From assembly GCF_010993735.1 (NCBI RefSeq), contig NZ_WQNI01000010.1, positions 186,001-250,000 on the forward strand: a stretch of DNA of 64,000 bases, given 5' to 3'. Below the pieces are notes generated by a model. The model had not been told where the DNA came from, searched no databases, and saw only the letters and a list, made by a program, of their open reading frames with translations. Shown here in pieces: positions 55,628-63,679 of the stretch. The first letter of the stretch is position 1. The number at the start of each line of letters is the position of its first letter. Position numbers and translations under genes: made by a program. Origin of the DNA: Chelativorans alearensis. GTDB lineage: Bacteria > Pseudomonadota > Alphaproteobacteria > Rhizobiales > Rhizobiaceae.

Positions 55628-57364
55628 TCAGGCCTGTGCCTGGATACGCTGGTTGTAGTAGGCATCCTTCTCGTCGTCGGCGATTGGGATGATGTAGGGC
55701 TGGATCGGATGCTTCTCGCAGGCCATCGCGCCGTCCTGCTTGGACAGGAGAACGTGGCACTTCCATTGCTCCTCGTTGCGTTCGGGATGGTCCACTCGCC
55801 AGTGGTAGAGGCCCCAGCGGCTTTCCTGGCGGAAGAGCGAGGCAAATGCCGCCATGTCGGCGCAGTCCAGGATGCTTGCAACCTCGGTCGCGCGCATCAG
55901 TTCGTGTGCGTCGCGGGCGATCATGGCGTTCTGCATGTCTTCGCGCACCTCTGCCAGCCGTGACTGGCAGATCTCGTATTTCTTTGTCACCTTGGGCGGC
56001 TGCAGATAGTCGTTCACGAGGCGGCGGATCTTGTATTCGATCTGGTTGGGCGGAATGCCGTCCTCGCGCCTGGTAGGCGCCAGCACCCGTTCCTGTTCGG
56101 CGGCGATGGCTTCGCCGTCATAGTCTTCGAAATCCACCTGCGCCGCGAAATCGATTGCATCCTCGCCGGCGACGGCGCCGTTGGTGAAGGCGCCAAGCAT
56201 GTAGTTGTGCGGCACGCTCGCCATGTCGCCGGCGGCATAGAGGCCGGGGATGGTCGTGCGAGCGAATTCGTCGACATAGACCCCGGATGCGGAGTGGCCG
56301 GAGCAGAAGCCGATCTCGGAGATGTGCATCTCGATCATGTCGCGGGCATATCGCGTGCCGCGCCCATCGTGGAAGCGACCGCGGGTCGGGCGTTCCACCG
56401 TATGCAGGATCTGCTCGATATGGTTCGCGGTGTCCTCGTGCAAATGATTAAGCTTGAGGTAGACCGGACCCTTGCCCGACGTGAGCTCATTGTAGAATTC
56501 CTGCATCATCTGACCGGACCAGTAGTCGCATTCGATAAAGCGCTCGTTCTGGCTGTTGGCCGTGTAGCCACCGAAGGGGCCGGCGACATAGGCGCAGGCA
56601 GGACCGTTATAGTCCTTGATCAGCGGGTTGATCTGAAAGCACTCGAGATTGGCGAGCTTGGCGCCGGCGTGATAGGCCATGGCATAGCCCTCGCCGGAAT
56701 TGGCGGCATTCTCGTAGGTGCCGAAAAGATAGCCGGAGGTCGGTAGGCCAAGCCGCCCGGCCGCACCCATGCACATGATGACGGCCTTGGCTTTGATGAC
56801 CAGGAACTCGCCGCTTCGCGTGTTCACTGCGATGGCACCGGCCGCGCGCCCGCTCTTGCCGGTCAGGAGCCGGGTGGCCATGAAGCGATTGGAGATGAGC
56901 ACACGCATGCGCCGCAACTGGCGGTAAAGCGCCTTCTTGACGGTTTCGCCGTTCGGCATCGGCAGGACGTAGGCCCCCATGTGGTGGACCTTCTTCACGT
57001 CATATTCGCCGTTCTCGTCCTTCTGGAACCGGATGCCGAACTGGTCGAGCTCCTGGATAATGCCGTAGCAGTTCTGGGCATATTTATAAACGGCGGCCTG
57101 ATCGCAGATGCCGTCATTGGCGATGGTGATCTCCTTTGTGTACTGCTCAGGCGTCGAATGGCCGGGAATGACGGCGTTGTTCAGCCCATCCATGCCCATG
57201 GAGATGGCGCCCGAGCGCTTCACATTGGCCTTTTCCAGAAGGATGACCGTGGCGTCCGGGTTCTTCTTCCTGGCCTTGTAGGCCGCCATCGGCCCGGCGG
57301 TGCCGCCGCCGATGATGAGGACATCGCATTCCACTTCGGACAGGCCCGATCGGATATCATCCAT
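55628..57364 (-). CDS. AprA-like flavoprotein (fumarate reductase/APS reductase family)
   Basis: The 578-residue cytoplasmic protein has the FAD-binding 'CDVLIIGGGTAGPMAAYKARKKNPDATVILLEKANVKRSGAISMGMDGLNNAVIPG' at residues 13-67, 'GYLFGTYENAANSGEGYAMAYHAGAKLANLECFQINPLIKDYNGPACAYVAGPFGGYTAN' in the middle and 'GLYAAGDMASVPHNYMLGAFTNGAVAGEDA'. This is the pattern of adenylylsulfate reductase alpha and relatives; it has no transmembrane or haem partner. True AprA proteins have about 620-660 residues, and sat or dsr genes are missing here. The reaction may involve a sulfur compound (inference). Confidence 0.85.
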   Translation of the reverse strand: MDDIRSGLSEVECDVLIIGGGTAGPMAAYKARKKNPDATVILLEKANVKRSGAISMGMDGLNNAVIPGHSTPEQYTKEITIANDGICDQAAVYKYAQNCYGIIQELDQFGIRFQKDENGEYDVKKVHHMGAYVLPMPNGETVKKALYRQLRRMRVLISNRFMATRLLTGKSGRAAGAIAVNTRSGEFLVIKAKAVIMCMGAAGRLGLPTSGYLFGTYENAANSGEGYAMAYHAGAKLANLECFQINPLIKDYNGPACAYVAGPFGGYTANSQNERFIECDYWSGQMMQEFYNELTSGKGPVYLKLNHLHEDTANHIEQILHTVERPTRGRFHDGRGTRYARDMIEMHISEIGFCSGHSASGVYVDEFARTTIPGLYAAGDMASVPHNYMLGAFTNGAVAGEDAIDFAAQVDFEDYDGEAIAAEQERVLAPTRREDGIPPNQIEYKIRRLVNDYLQPPKVTKKYEICQSRLAEVREDMQNAMIARDAHELMRATEVASILDCADMAAFASLFRQESRWGLYHWRVDHPERNEEQWKCHVLLSKQDGAMACEKHPIQPYIIPIADDEKDAYYNQRIQAQA

Positions 57365-57427
57365 TCCCGTTCTCCTGAAGAATAGGCTTCTGCGAGGAGG
57401 CTAGGCGCGAAGGCGTCACGCTGTCAG

Positions 57428-57754
57428 TCAAGTTATTGCCTTCGTGTCGGCCGTAAGTTCCGCGAGGAAACTCCAGGGATAGATCCCGCGGTCGTGGCCG
57501 TCGGAGAAGGCGATGTTGATGGCATAGCTGCCGACGGGATTGACTGCCGCGATGCGGACATCCACGGCGGGGGGAAGGGCAGTGCCCATCAGGCGCAGGT
57601 GCTTGGCCTTGGCCGACTGGCAGTTCTGCCGCAACACCACTGCCTCAAGCACGTCCTCGCGGCCATCGGCCCAGACGAGCGTCAGCCGGTCGCGCTTGGT
57701 GGAAACCCGTATTTCGCGCGGCGGGGCCTGCGGTGATGGCTCATCGGCGGTCAT
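57428..57754 (-). CDS. DUF971 protein
   Basis: The 108-residue protein matches DUF971 (the N-terminal domain of gamma-butyrobetaine hydroxylases, often encoded near iron-sulfur genes): 'LVWADGREDVLEAVVLRQNCQSAKAKHLRLMG' and 'IAAVNPVGSYAINIAFSDGHDRGIYPWSFL'. ATG 57754 follows GGAGGGAGAAGG. It lies 63 bases upstream of the AprA-like gene and may be its first operon partner. Possible role in iron-sulfur cluster handling (inference from family context). Confidence 0.85.
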   Translation of the reverse strand: MTADEPSPQAPPREIRVSTKRDRLTLVWADGREDVLEAVVLRQNCQSAKAKHLRLMGTALPPAVDVRIAAVNPVGSYAINIAFSDGHDRGIYPWSFLAELTADTKAIT

Positions 57755-57810
57755 GCCTTCTCCCTCCGTGTCGGGAAGGAAGAAAACCATTTCGCGGGGA
57801 ACGGGAATAG

Positions 57811-57820
57811 CAACTAGTTG
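57811..57820. promoter_or_regulatory. CAACTAGTTG palindrome in divergent promoter
   Basis: A perfect ten-base palindrome lies between the DUF971 gene (start 57754, minus) and the FdxA gene (start 57886, plus), a position suited to control both directions. It differs from the dyad at 52794 except for the shared CAAC/GTTG core. Confidence 0.4.
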
Positions 57821-57885
57821 ACTGAAGTCCCGGCATCTTCGGGCGCATGGTCGGATCGACTGATGAACGCCTCAAGGGGACAGCT

Positions 57886-58221
57886 ATGACCTTCGTCGTC
57901 ACGGACAATTGCATCCGCTGCAAATATACAGACTGTGTCGAAGTCTGTCCCGTGGACTGCTTTTACGAAGGCGAGAACATGCTCGTCATCAATCCCGACG
58001 AATGCATCGATTGCGGCGTTTGCGAGCCCGAATGTCCCGCCGACGCCATCATTTCCGATGCGGCCGAAAGCGCGGAGGATTGGTTGGCGATCAATGCACA
58101 ATACGCCGCGGTCTGGCCCGTAATCACCGAGAAGAAAGATCCGCTTGCGGATGCTGAAGAATGGAACGGCGTTCCCGACAAGCTGCGCTTCCTGAGCGAG
58201 GAAGCGGCCGAAACCGCCTGA
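57886..58221 (+). CDS. fdxA: Seven-iron ferredoxin FdxA
   Basis: The 111-residue ferredoxin shows '[23 protein letters not shown]' and '[18 protein letters not shown]', the 3Fe-4S/4Fe-4S pattern of alphaproteobacterial FdxA. ATG 57886 follows AAGGGGACAGCT. It is followed by a ferredoxin-NADP reductase and a YeiH-type exporter and faces the AprBA-like operon, so it may carry electrons between NADPH and that complex. Confidence 0.92.
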   Translation: MTFVVTDNCIRCKYTDCVEVCPVDCFYEGENMLVINPDECIDCGVCEPECPADAIISDAAESAEDWLAINAQYAAVWPVITEKKDPLADAEEWNGVPDKLRFLSEEAAETA

Positions 58222-58255
58222 GCGACATCCGCAACTCTTGGGGAATTGCCGAGCC

Positions 58256-59071
58256 ATGAACGTTATCACCAGCCCAGAAACCGTCACCGCCGCGGCACCC
58301 GCCGGGGCCCTCCTGCTCCGCGTCCTCGACGTGCGGCACTATACCGACAGCCTTTTCAGCTTTCGCACGACCCGGCCGGCAAGCTTCCGCTTCCGGTCCG
58401 GCGAGTTCGTGATGATCGGCCTGATGGTGAATGGTAAGCCCCTGTTTCGCGCCTATTCCATCGCCAGCCCTTCCTGGGACGAAGAGCTGGAGTTCTTCTC
58501 AATAAAGGTGCTTGACGGCCCGCTGACATCCCGGCTCCAGAAGATAAAACCGGGAGACGAGATTCTGATGCGCCAGAAGGCCACCGGGACGCTGGTCAAC
58601 GATGCCCTTGTCCCCGGCAGGCGGCTCTACATGCTTTCGACCGGGACCGGGATCGCGCCTTTCGCCAGCCTCATCCGCGATCCGGAAACCTATGAGAAGT
58701 TCGACGAGGTGGTCCTCACCCACACCTGCCGCCAGGTGGCGGAACTCCGCTACGGCATCGATCTCGTGGAAGCCATCCGCGGCGACGAGATGCTGGTCGA
58801 ACTGTTCGATCCCGGAAAGCTCGTGCACTACCCCACCACCACCCGCGAATCCTATCAACGACAGGGCCGCATAACGGACCTCATTCGATCGGGCAGCCTT
58901 TTTGCCGATCTCGGAGTGCCGGCTTTCGATCCAACAGTCGACCGCGTCATGATCTGCGGCTCCATGGAGATGCTGCGCGAGACCAAAGCCCTGGTCGAGG
59001 AGGCTGGGCTCGCCGAGGGCTCCAACAGTCGGCCCGCCGAATTCGTCATAGAGCGTGCCTTCGTCGAATGA
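58256..59071 (+). CDS. fpr: Ferredoxin-NADP+ reductase
   Basis: The 271-residue flavoprotein has the FAD motif 'RAYSIASPSWDEELEFFSIKV', the NADP-binding 'MLSTGTGIAPFASLIRDPETYEKFD' and the C-terminal 'MICGSMEMLRETKALVEEAGL...EFVIERAFVE', typical of bacterial Fpr. It exchanges electrons between NADPH and ferredoxin. ATG 58256 is used; an upstream TTG lacks a better site. It overlaps the exporter gene by four bases. Confidence 0.92.
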   Translation: MNVITSPETVTAAAPAGALLLRVLDVRHYTDSLFSFRTTRPASFRFRSGEFVMIGLMVNGKPLFRAYSIASPSWDEELEFFSIKVLDGPLTSRLQKIKPGDEILMRQKATGTLVNDALVPGRRLYMLSTGTGIAPFASLIRDPETYEKFDEVVLTHTCRQVAELRYGIDLVEAIRGDEMLVELFDPGKLVHYPTTTRESYQRQGRITDLIRSGSLFADLGVPAFDPTVDRVMICGSMEMLRETKALVEEAGLAEGSNSRPAEFVIERAFVE

Positions 59072-60102
59072 AGCGCTCGCGCGTGATGCATCTGGTTCCT
59101 GGCGTCGGCCTATGCCTCGCCATTGCCATAGCGGCCAGCGTTGCCGATGCACTGGGGAAGAGCATCTCCAGGGGGGCAGGGCTGGACGCGTTGGTTTTGG
59201 CGATCCTCCTCGCCGCCGCCGTCCGCGGGTTTCATGAACCCGGCACAAGGCTGCTGCCCGGCATCGATTTCAGCGCAAGAATTCTCCTGGAGGTATCTGT
59301 TGCGCTTCTGGGCTTGTCGATCAGCTTGCATCGGATCGCCGAAGCAGGGCTTAGTCTCCTCGGCATCATCGTCAGCGTCGTCCTGGTGTCGATCATCGCC
59401 AGTTATGTCATCTGCCGGTTGCTGGGGATCGGCAGGCATATGGCCGCCCTGATCGCCTGCGGCAACGCCATTTGCGGCAACTCCGCCATCGCCGCCATCG
59501 CACCCGCGATCCGCGCATCGAGGGAGGATGTTGTTTCAGCCATAACATTCAGCGCCATCCTGGGCGTCGCGGTCGTCGTTTATTTGCCGCTCCTCATCCC
59601 GTTCTTCGATCTTGCCGATCGCGAGTACGGCATCCTGGCCGGGCTGACGATCTATGCGGTGCCCCAGGTGCTGGCCGCCACCGCGCCGGCGGGCCTGCAG
59701 GCGGTGCAGATCGGCACGACCGTGAAGCTCATACGCGTGCTGCTGCTTGGGCCCGTTGTGATGGTCATGTCGGCACTCGCGGCAAGGCATCGCGCGGGGC
59801 AACCGGACGGTGCGGTCGTGCCGTCGGGATGGCGAGGGACTCTGGTTTTCACAAGAATGTTTCCTCCGTTCATCCTGGCGTTCCTGATGCTGGCCACGCT
59901 CAGCACCATGGGCTTTATCCCCACAAGTTTCGCCGCCGGCGCCCTGACCATCCACAAGGCGCTCGCGCTCGTCGCCATGGCTGGCCTCGGCCTCAGTGTC
60001 GATCTCCGGCTTCTCTTCCAAATCAGCGGCCGGCTGACGCTGGCCGTCACCGGATCGCTACTAGTGCTTATCGCGATCAGCCTTGCTGCAATCCGTCTTT
60101 AG
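59068..60102 (+). CDS. YeiH-family putative sulfate/sulfite exporter
   Basis: The 344-residue membrane protein has about ten segments and the family pattern 'RILLEVSVALLGLSISL', 'LIACGNAICGNSAIAAIAPAIRASREDVVSAI' and 'GLTIYAVPQVLAATAPAGLQAV'. Proteins of this YeiH/UPF0324 group are annotated as sulfate exporters and often accompany sulfonate breakdown. The gene is coupled to fpr by a four-base overlap. It is the best hint that the neighbouring module handles sulfur. Confidence 0.85.
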   Translation: MKRSRVMHLVPGVGLCLAIAIAASVADALGKSISRGAGLDALVLAILLAAAVRGFHEPGTRLLPGIDFSARILLEVSVALLGLSISLHRIAEAGLSLLGIIVSVVLVSIIASYVICRLLGIGRHMAALIACGNAICGNSAIAAIAPAIRASREDVVSAITFSAILGVAVVVYLPLLIPFFDLADREYGILAGLTIYAVPQVLAATAPAGLQAVQIGTTVKLIRVLLLGPVVMVMSALAARHRAGQPDGAVVPSGWRGTLVFTRMFPPFILAFLMLATLSTMGFIPTSFAAGALTIHKALALVAMAGLGLSVDLRLLFQISGRLTLAVTGSLLVLIAISLAAIRL

Positions 60103-60950
60103 GGGCGTCTACGTGGCACTTATCACCGGCACGCTGGCAATGTTTGGACAGGGCCAGCGGCCCCGCCCAGCCTAATACCGCCTAAGAAAACACCCACCAC
60201 GGCGAGGCAGCAGGCGCTGCGGCTTCCTATTCTGCCGGTTCAGTTGGTTTCTGTACCGTCCGCATCTTGAGCAGCGGTCGACGCGTACTCGCGCCACACC
60301 TACCAAGTTGCGTATAAGCTACCACGAGCGGCGGAAGGTCACCGCCCATTTCATCGCTGGCCCCAAGTGACGCCCTTGGCGCATATTTGGGCTGCCACAC
60401 CGGCACTTGGTGGGGCGTCGGTTCACTCCCCCGAGCCCCCTGACCCGACGCCCCTCCTTCTTGCGGACAGAGAACTACGCCTATAATCCAAATTTCTACG
60501 AGGCTGCGAAGGGGGCAGAATTGCCAGCCTGTCACGGGGCACAGCAACTCCTTGATACCTCAAATGGCCGGAGAGCCAGCGCGGTATTTATGGTGTGGGG
60601 GAGCGTGGCAGGAAGGGAAGCCCTGGCGAGGACTCGACTAGATGATACGAGTCCGCCGGGGCCCCCGGCCTCATTAGCGGGCCAGGGCGATGATCACCAA
60701 CGCCAGTCTAATGCCAATCTGCTCTACTGCTTCTCAAGAGTTGGAGCCTCCGGCAATCCCGGCGCGTTCAAGCTACTGACGATTGGCTTTTCACAGCTCC
60801 GGCTACTGCATAGCTGCGCCGAATCCGGGTACCCGCTAGATACCGCAAAATGACAGCTTGAATCCTGCCTCGGGAACTCTTTCAGTAACGAGGGCAGTCG
60901 CGGTCGATCTCTACGATAAGATCGCGCTGTATGGGTGGCGGGGAAGTTGA
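60103..60950. other. Long intergenic region without recognised gene
   Basis: These 848 bases have many short frames rich in Arg, Pro and Ser and no good ribosome binding site on either strand. I recognise no transposase or RNA gene. Its GC content seems lower and more even than in the flanking genes, so it may be a worn insertion boundary before the glycosyltransferase pair. Confidence 0.4.
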
Positions 60951-62174
60951 ATGCACCTTTTAATTCTCAACGACGTCTCCGCAGTATGGGGTGGTGCCAC
61001 CAAAGTGGCCATGCGCTGTATGGACGCGGGCCTGGCCGCCGGCATGGAGTGCACCATCCTCGTCGGCGACGATGGTGCCGGATTAGATGCGCGATTTCCA
61101 GGAGCGCAAGTCGAGGCGCTAGGCGAAAGACCGCTGCGGGACGGCGCCACTCTGACAGACGTGTTCAGCAGAAACTTCAACAAACACGCCTATCGGGCGG
61201 TGCGGCGGCTCCTTGAAGCGCGATCGTCTGAAGCCGTCGTTCACGTCCACGGCTGGTCGCAGATTCTCTCGCCATCGATCTTCTACGCGCTGGCCAGGCA
61301 CGACGTGAGGGTGATGGTGACAACACACGACTTCTTCCTAACCTGCCCCAATGGCGGGTACGTCAACTACAGGAAGGGTAGCATTTGCGGCGCCAGGCCG
61401 CTCTCCCTACCGTGCCTCATTAGCAATTGCGACAAGCGCAATTATCTCCACAAACTGTGGCGTTTCGGGCGGTCCGTGACCCAGCGTGGGGCAGGCGAAG
61501 CCTTCTGGAACCGCGTCGGTGTGATCCTCGCGCATGAAAACATGGGCCCTTACCTGAGGGCCAGTCCGCTCAAAAACTTCCTAACCCTCAGAACACCGGC
61601 TGAGCCTTTGTCGCGCAACGGGCCGGTGGCGGCATGGAAGAACGAAAGGATACTTTTCCTGGGGCGGATGACCTGGGAAAAGGGTGTCCGCACATTGGCC
61701 GAGGCTCTAAAAATCACAGAAACCTCGGCGACACTCATTGGCCGAGGGCCATTGCTTCCGGAAATCCGGCAGGCGCTTCCCCATTGCTGGGTGGCGGGAT
61801 GGCTAGCGGACGACGAGGTGGCGCGTATCGCGGCGGAGACGCGATATCTGATCATGCCGTCGCGTATGCCCGAGCCTTACGGCTTGGTGACCGCTGAGGC
61901 ACTGATGAGCGGCTTACCCGTTATCGTCAGCAGCAATGCGCTGATTGCCCAAGAGGTGGCAGAGAACAATGCTGGGCTGGTCTTCGAGAGTGGGAATGCT
62001 CAGTCTCTGGCGGAAAAGATCGCCCTCATGCAGAGCGACGACCTCGTGAAACGCCTCAGCCTGGGTGCGTTCGCCTACGGCAGGAAGATCGCCCCCACCT
62101 GGGAGGAATGGTCGCGGAAAATCATCGATATCTACACCGGCAAGACTCGTTTTGCCGCTCAATCGGGGGGGTGA
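60951..62174 (+). CDS. GT4-family glycosyltransferase
   Basis: The 407-residue protein has a GT-B fold. The N-terminal domain begins 'MHLLILNDVSAVWGGATKVAMRCMDAGLAAGMECTILVG' and includes 'VMVTTHDFFLTCPNGGYVNY'; the C-terminal domain has 'ILFLGRMTWEKGVRTLAEAL' and the sugar-nucleotide site 'MPSRMPEPYGLVTAEALMSGLPVIVSSNALIAQEV'. It would add a sugar to a surface polysaccharide or lipid. Its stop overlaps the epimerase start by one base. The start ATG at 60951 has GGGGAAG before it. Confidence 0.88.
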   Translation: MHLLILNDVSAVWGGATKVAMRCMDAGLAAGMECTILVGDDGAGLDARFPGAQVEALGERPLRDGATLTDVFSRNFNKHAYRAVRRLLEARSSEAVVHVHGWSQILSPSIFYALARHDVRVMVTTHDFFLTCPNGGYVNYRKGSICGARPLSLPCLISNCDKRNYLHKLWRFGRSVTQRGAGEAFWNRVGVILAHENMGPYLRASPLKNFLTLRTPAEPLSRNGPVAAWKNERILFLGRMTWEKGVRTLAEALKITETSATLIGRGPLLPEIRQALPHCWVAGWLADDEVARIAAETRYLIMPSRMPEPYGLVTAEALMSGLPVIVSSNALIAQEVAENNAGLVFESGNAQSLAEKIALMQSDDLVKRLSLGAFAYGRKIAPTWEEWSRKIIDIYTGKTRFAAQSGG

Positions 62175-63187
62175 TGGCACGCGCACTGGTCACAGGCGGA
62201 GCTGGCTTTGCAGGGCGCCATCTTTGCATGAAGCTGCTTTCGGAGGGGTTTGACGTCGTCTGCGTCGATTCGCTGGTGGCCGATACGGGCGCACTGCACC
62301 CCGATCAATGGCCTACTTCGCCAAAGAGCGCCTTTTCATTCCTGCACGAGGACTGCCGGCAGTTCTTCAACCGTTTCCAGACGCGTTTCGACTATGTGTT
62401 CCACTTTGCCGCAATCGTCGGCGGACGCATCAAGCTCGAGACGGAGGCGCTCTACGTCGCCGAGGACCTCGCCATCGATGCGGCGATGTGGCGATGGGCC
62501 GCCCGGACAAGGCCCGGCTGTGTCATCTACTTGAGCTCGAGCGCGGCCTATCCGCTCAGCCTTCAACGCGCCGAGGTGCACCAAAAGCTCTCGGAAGACA
62601 TGATTGACTTCAGAAAGGCGCTCGGCGTGCCGGACCTGAGCTATGGCTGGGCCAAGCTCACTGGCGAATATCTCATGAAGCTCTACGTCGAAAGATACGG
62701 CGGACGCGCCGTCGCCTACCGGCCCTTCAGCGGCTACGGCGAAGATCAGGATCTCGCCTATCCGTTTCCGGCAATCTGCAAGAGGCTTTTGAAGGCGGAG
62801 GGTGCCGAGGAGGTTTTCGTGTGGGGGAGCGGTCATCAATGCCGCGACTTCATCCACATCTCCGACTGCGCAAACTTCATATGGAAAACCGTAGATAGGC
62901 TCCCCAACGGCGCCAGCCTCAACCTCTCCACCGGCATCGCCACCTCGTTCATCGATTTTGCGGGGATTGTGTGCAAGCAGATCGGCTGGAGCCCAAAAAT
63001 TTCCGGCATGACGGACAAGCCTGAGGGTGCGTTCTTCCGCTGTGGCGACACGGCGTTGCAGTCCTCTTTCGGACTCGCCCCAGCCATCGATCTCACTGAA
63101 GGTATCGCTCGTGTCCTCGACCACCTGCGATGCGGTAGGGGGGGCGTCCACCCCAACGGCAAGTGCCAAGTGCAGACGTTGACATAA
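62174..63187 (+). CDS. NAD-dependent sugar-nucleotide epimerase/dehydratase
   Basis: The 337-residue SDR-type enzyme starts 'MARALVTGGAGFAGRHLCMKLLSEGFDVVCVDSL' (NAD-binding GxxGxxG). It has the catalytic Ser region 'CVIYLSSSAAYPLS' and 'LSYGWAKLTGEYLMKLYVERYGG' with the YxxxK pair. It resembles GDP-fucose synthase and UDP-glucose epimerase-like enzymes and probably prepares the sugar for the coupled glycosyltransferase. The start overlaps the previous stop in TGATG. Confidence 0.88.
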   Translation: MARALVTGGAGFAGRHLCMKLLSEGFDVVCVDSLVADTGALHPDQWPTSPKSAFSFLHEDCRQFFNRFQTRFDYVFHFAAIVGGRIKLETEALYVAEDLAIDAAMWRWAARTRPGCVIYLSSSAAYPLSLQRAEVHQKLSEDMIDFRKALGVPDLSYGWAKLTGEYLMKLYVERYGGRAVAYRPFSGYGEDQDLAYPFPAICKRLLKAEGAEEVFVWGSGHQCRDFIHISDCANFIWKTVDRLPNGASLNLSTGIATSFIDFAGIVCKQIGWSPKISGMTDKPEGAFFRCGDTALQSSFGLAPAIDLTEGIARVLDHLRCGRGGVHPNGKCQVQTLT

Positions 63188-63315
63188 AAATGCATCAGTC
63201 CGCTCTGGAAAGATTTGACCGTCGTACTGGCTCGATGACCGCATTGCATAGGTCAGGCTGATAATTGATGCGGAAACACCATGTCGCCGGGACGTGTCGG
63301 CCGGCCGTGCCACAA

Positions 63316-63340
63316 GCAGCCCCGGGGATGCCGGGGCTGC
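63316..63340. terminator. Bidirectional hairpin between convergent genes
   Basis: GCAGCCCCGG and CCGGGGCTGC form a perfect ten-base stem with a five-base loop. It lies between the epimerase end (63187) and the end of the small minus-strand gene (63368) and may stop transcripts from both. Confidence 0.6.
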
Positions 63341-63367
63341 ATTCTTCCGGAAATCCGTTGCCGCCGG

Positions 63368-63679
63368 TCAGCGCGCGATCTGGAAGCGTGGAGCAGGCAA
63401 ATCGTTCTCGTCGCTCGGGCCAAAGCCCTGGGCGGCGGAGAACTTGGGCGTGCCGCCCGACAGGTCCATCGCCGCGCCGGTAGCATAGCCGTACGGCCGG
63501 TGGGTACTCGCGACTCCGGACGTTACCGCTGACCGGTCCACGGGCCCTTCGACCTGGAAGCGCGGAGTCGGCTGGTCATTTCCGTCGCTAGGGCCGAAAC
63601 CCGAAGCGGCGTCGAAGGCAGCCGCGTTGCCGACGCTGAGAAGGCCAAGGAGGGAGGAAAGAATGATGGTCTTATACAT
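63368..63679 (-). CDS. Small secreted protein with duplicated GFGPSD motif
   Basis: The 103-residue protein has a signal peptide ('MYKTIILSSLLGLLSVGNAAA') followed by two copies of one motif: 'GFGPSDGNDQPTPRFQ' right after the signal and 'GFGPSDENDLPAPRFQ' at the very end, with about 50 residues between. I recognise no family. The duplication at both ends of the mature protein suggests a binding or processing tag. ATG 63679 starts the signal. It is convergent with the epimerase gene. Confidence 0.65.
   Translation of the reverse strand: MYKTIILSSLLGLLSVGNAAAFDAASGFGPSDGNDQPTPRFQVEGPVDRSAVTSGVASTHRPYGYATGAAMDLSGGTPKFSAAQGFGPSDENDLPAPRFQIAR

Noticed and set aside
60227-60853. Two overlapping frames (106 and 148 codons) in the gap after the YeiH gene
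   Set aside because: Composition is Arg/Pro/Ser-rich, there are no motifs or ribosome binding sites, and no match to transposases could be made by eye.
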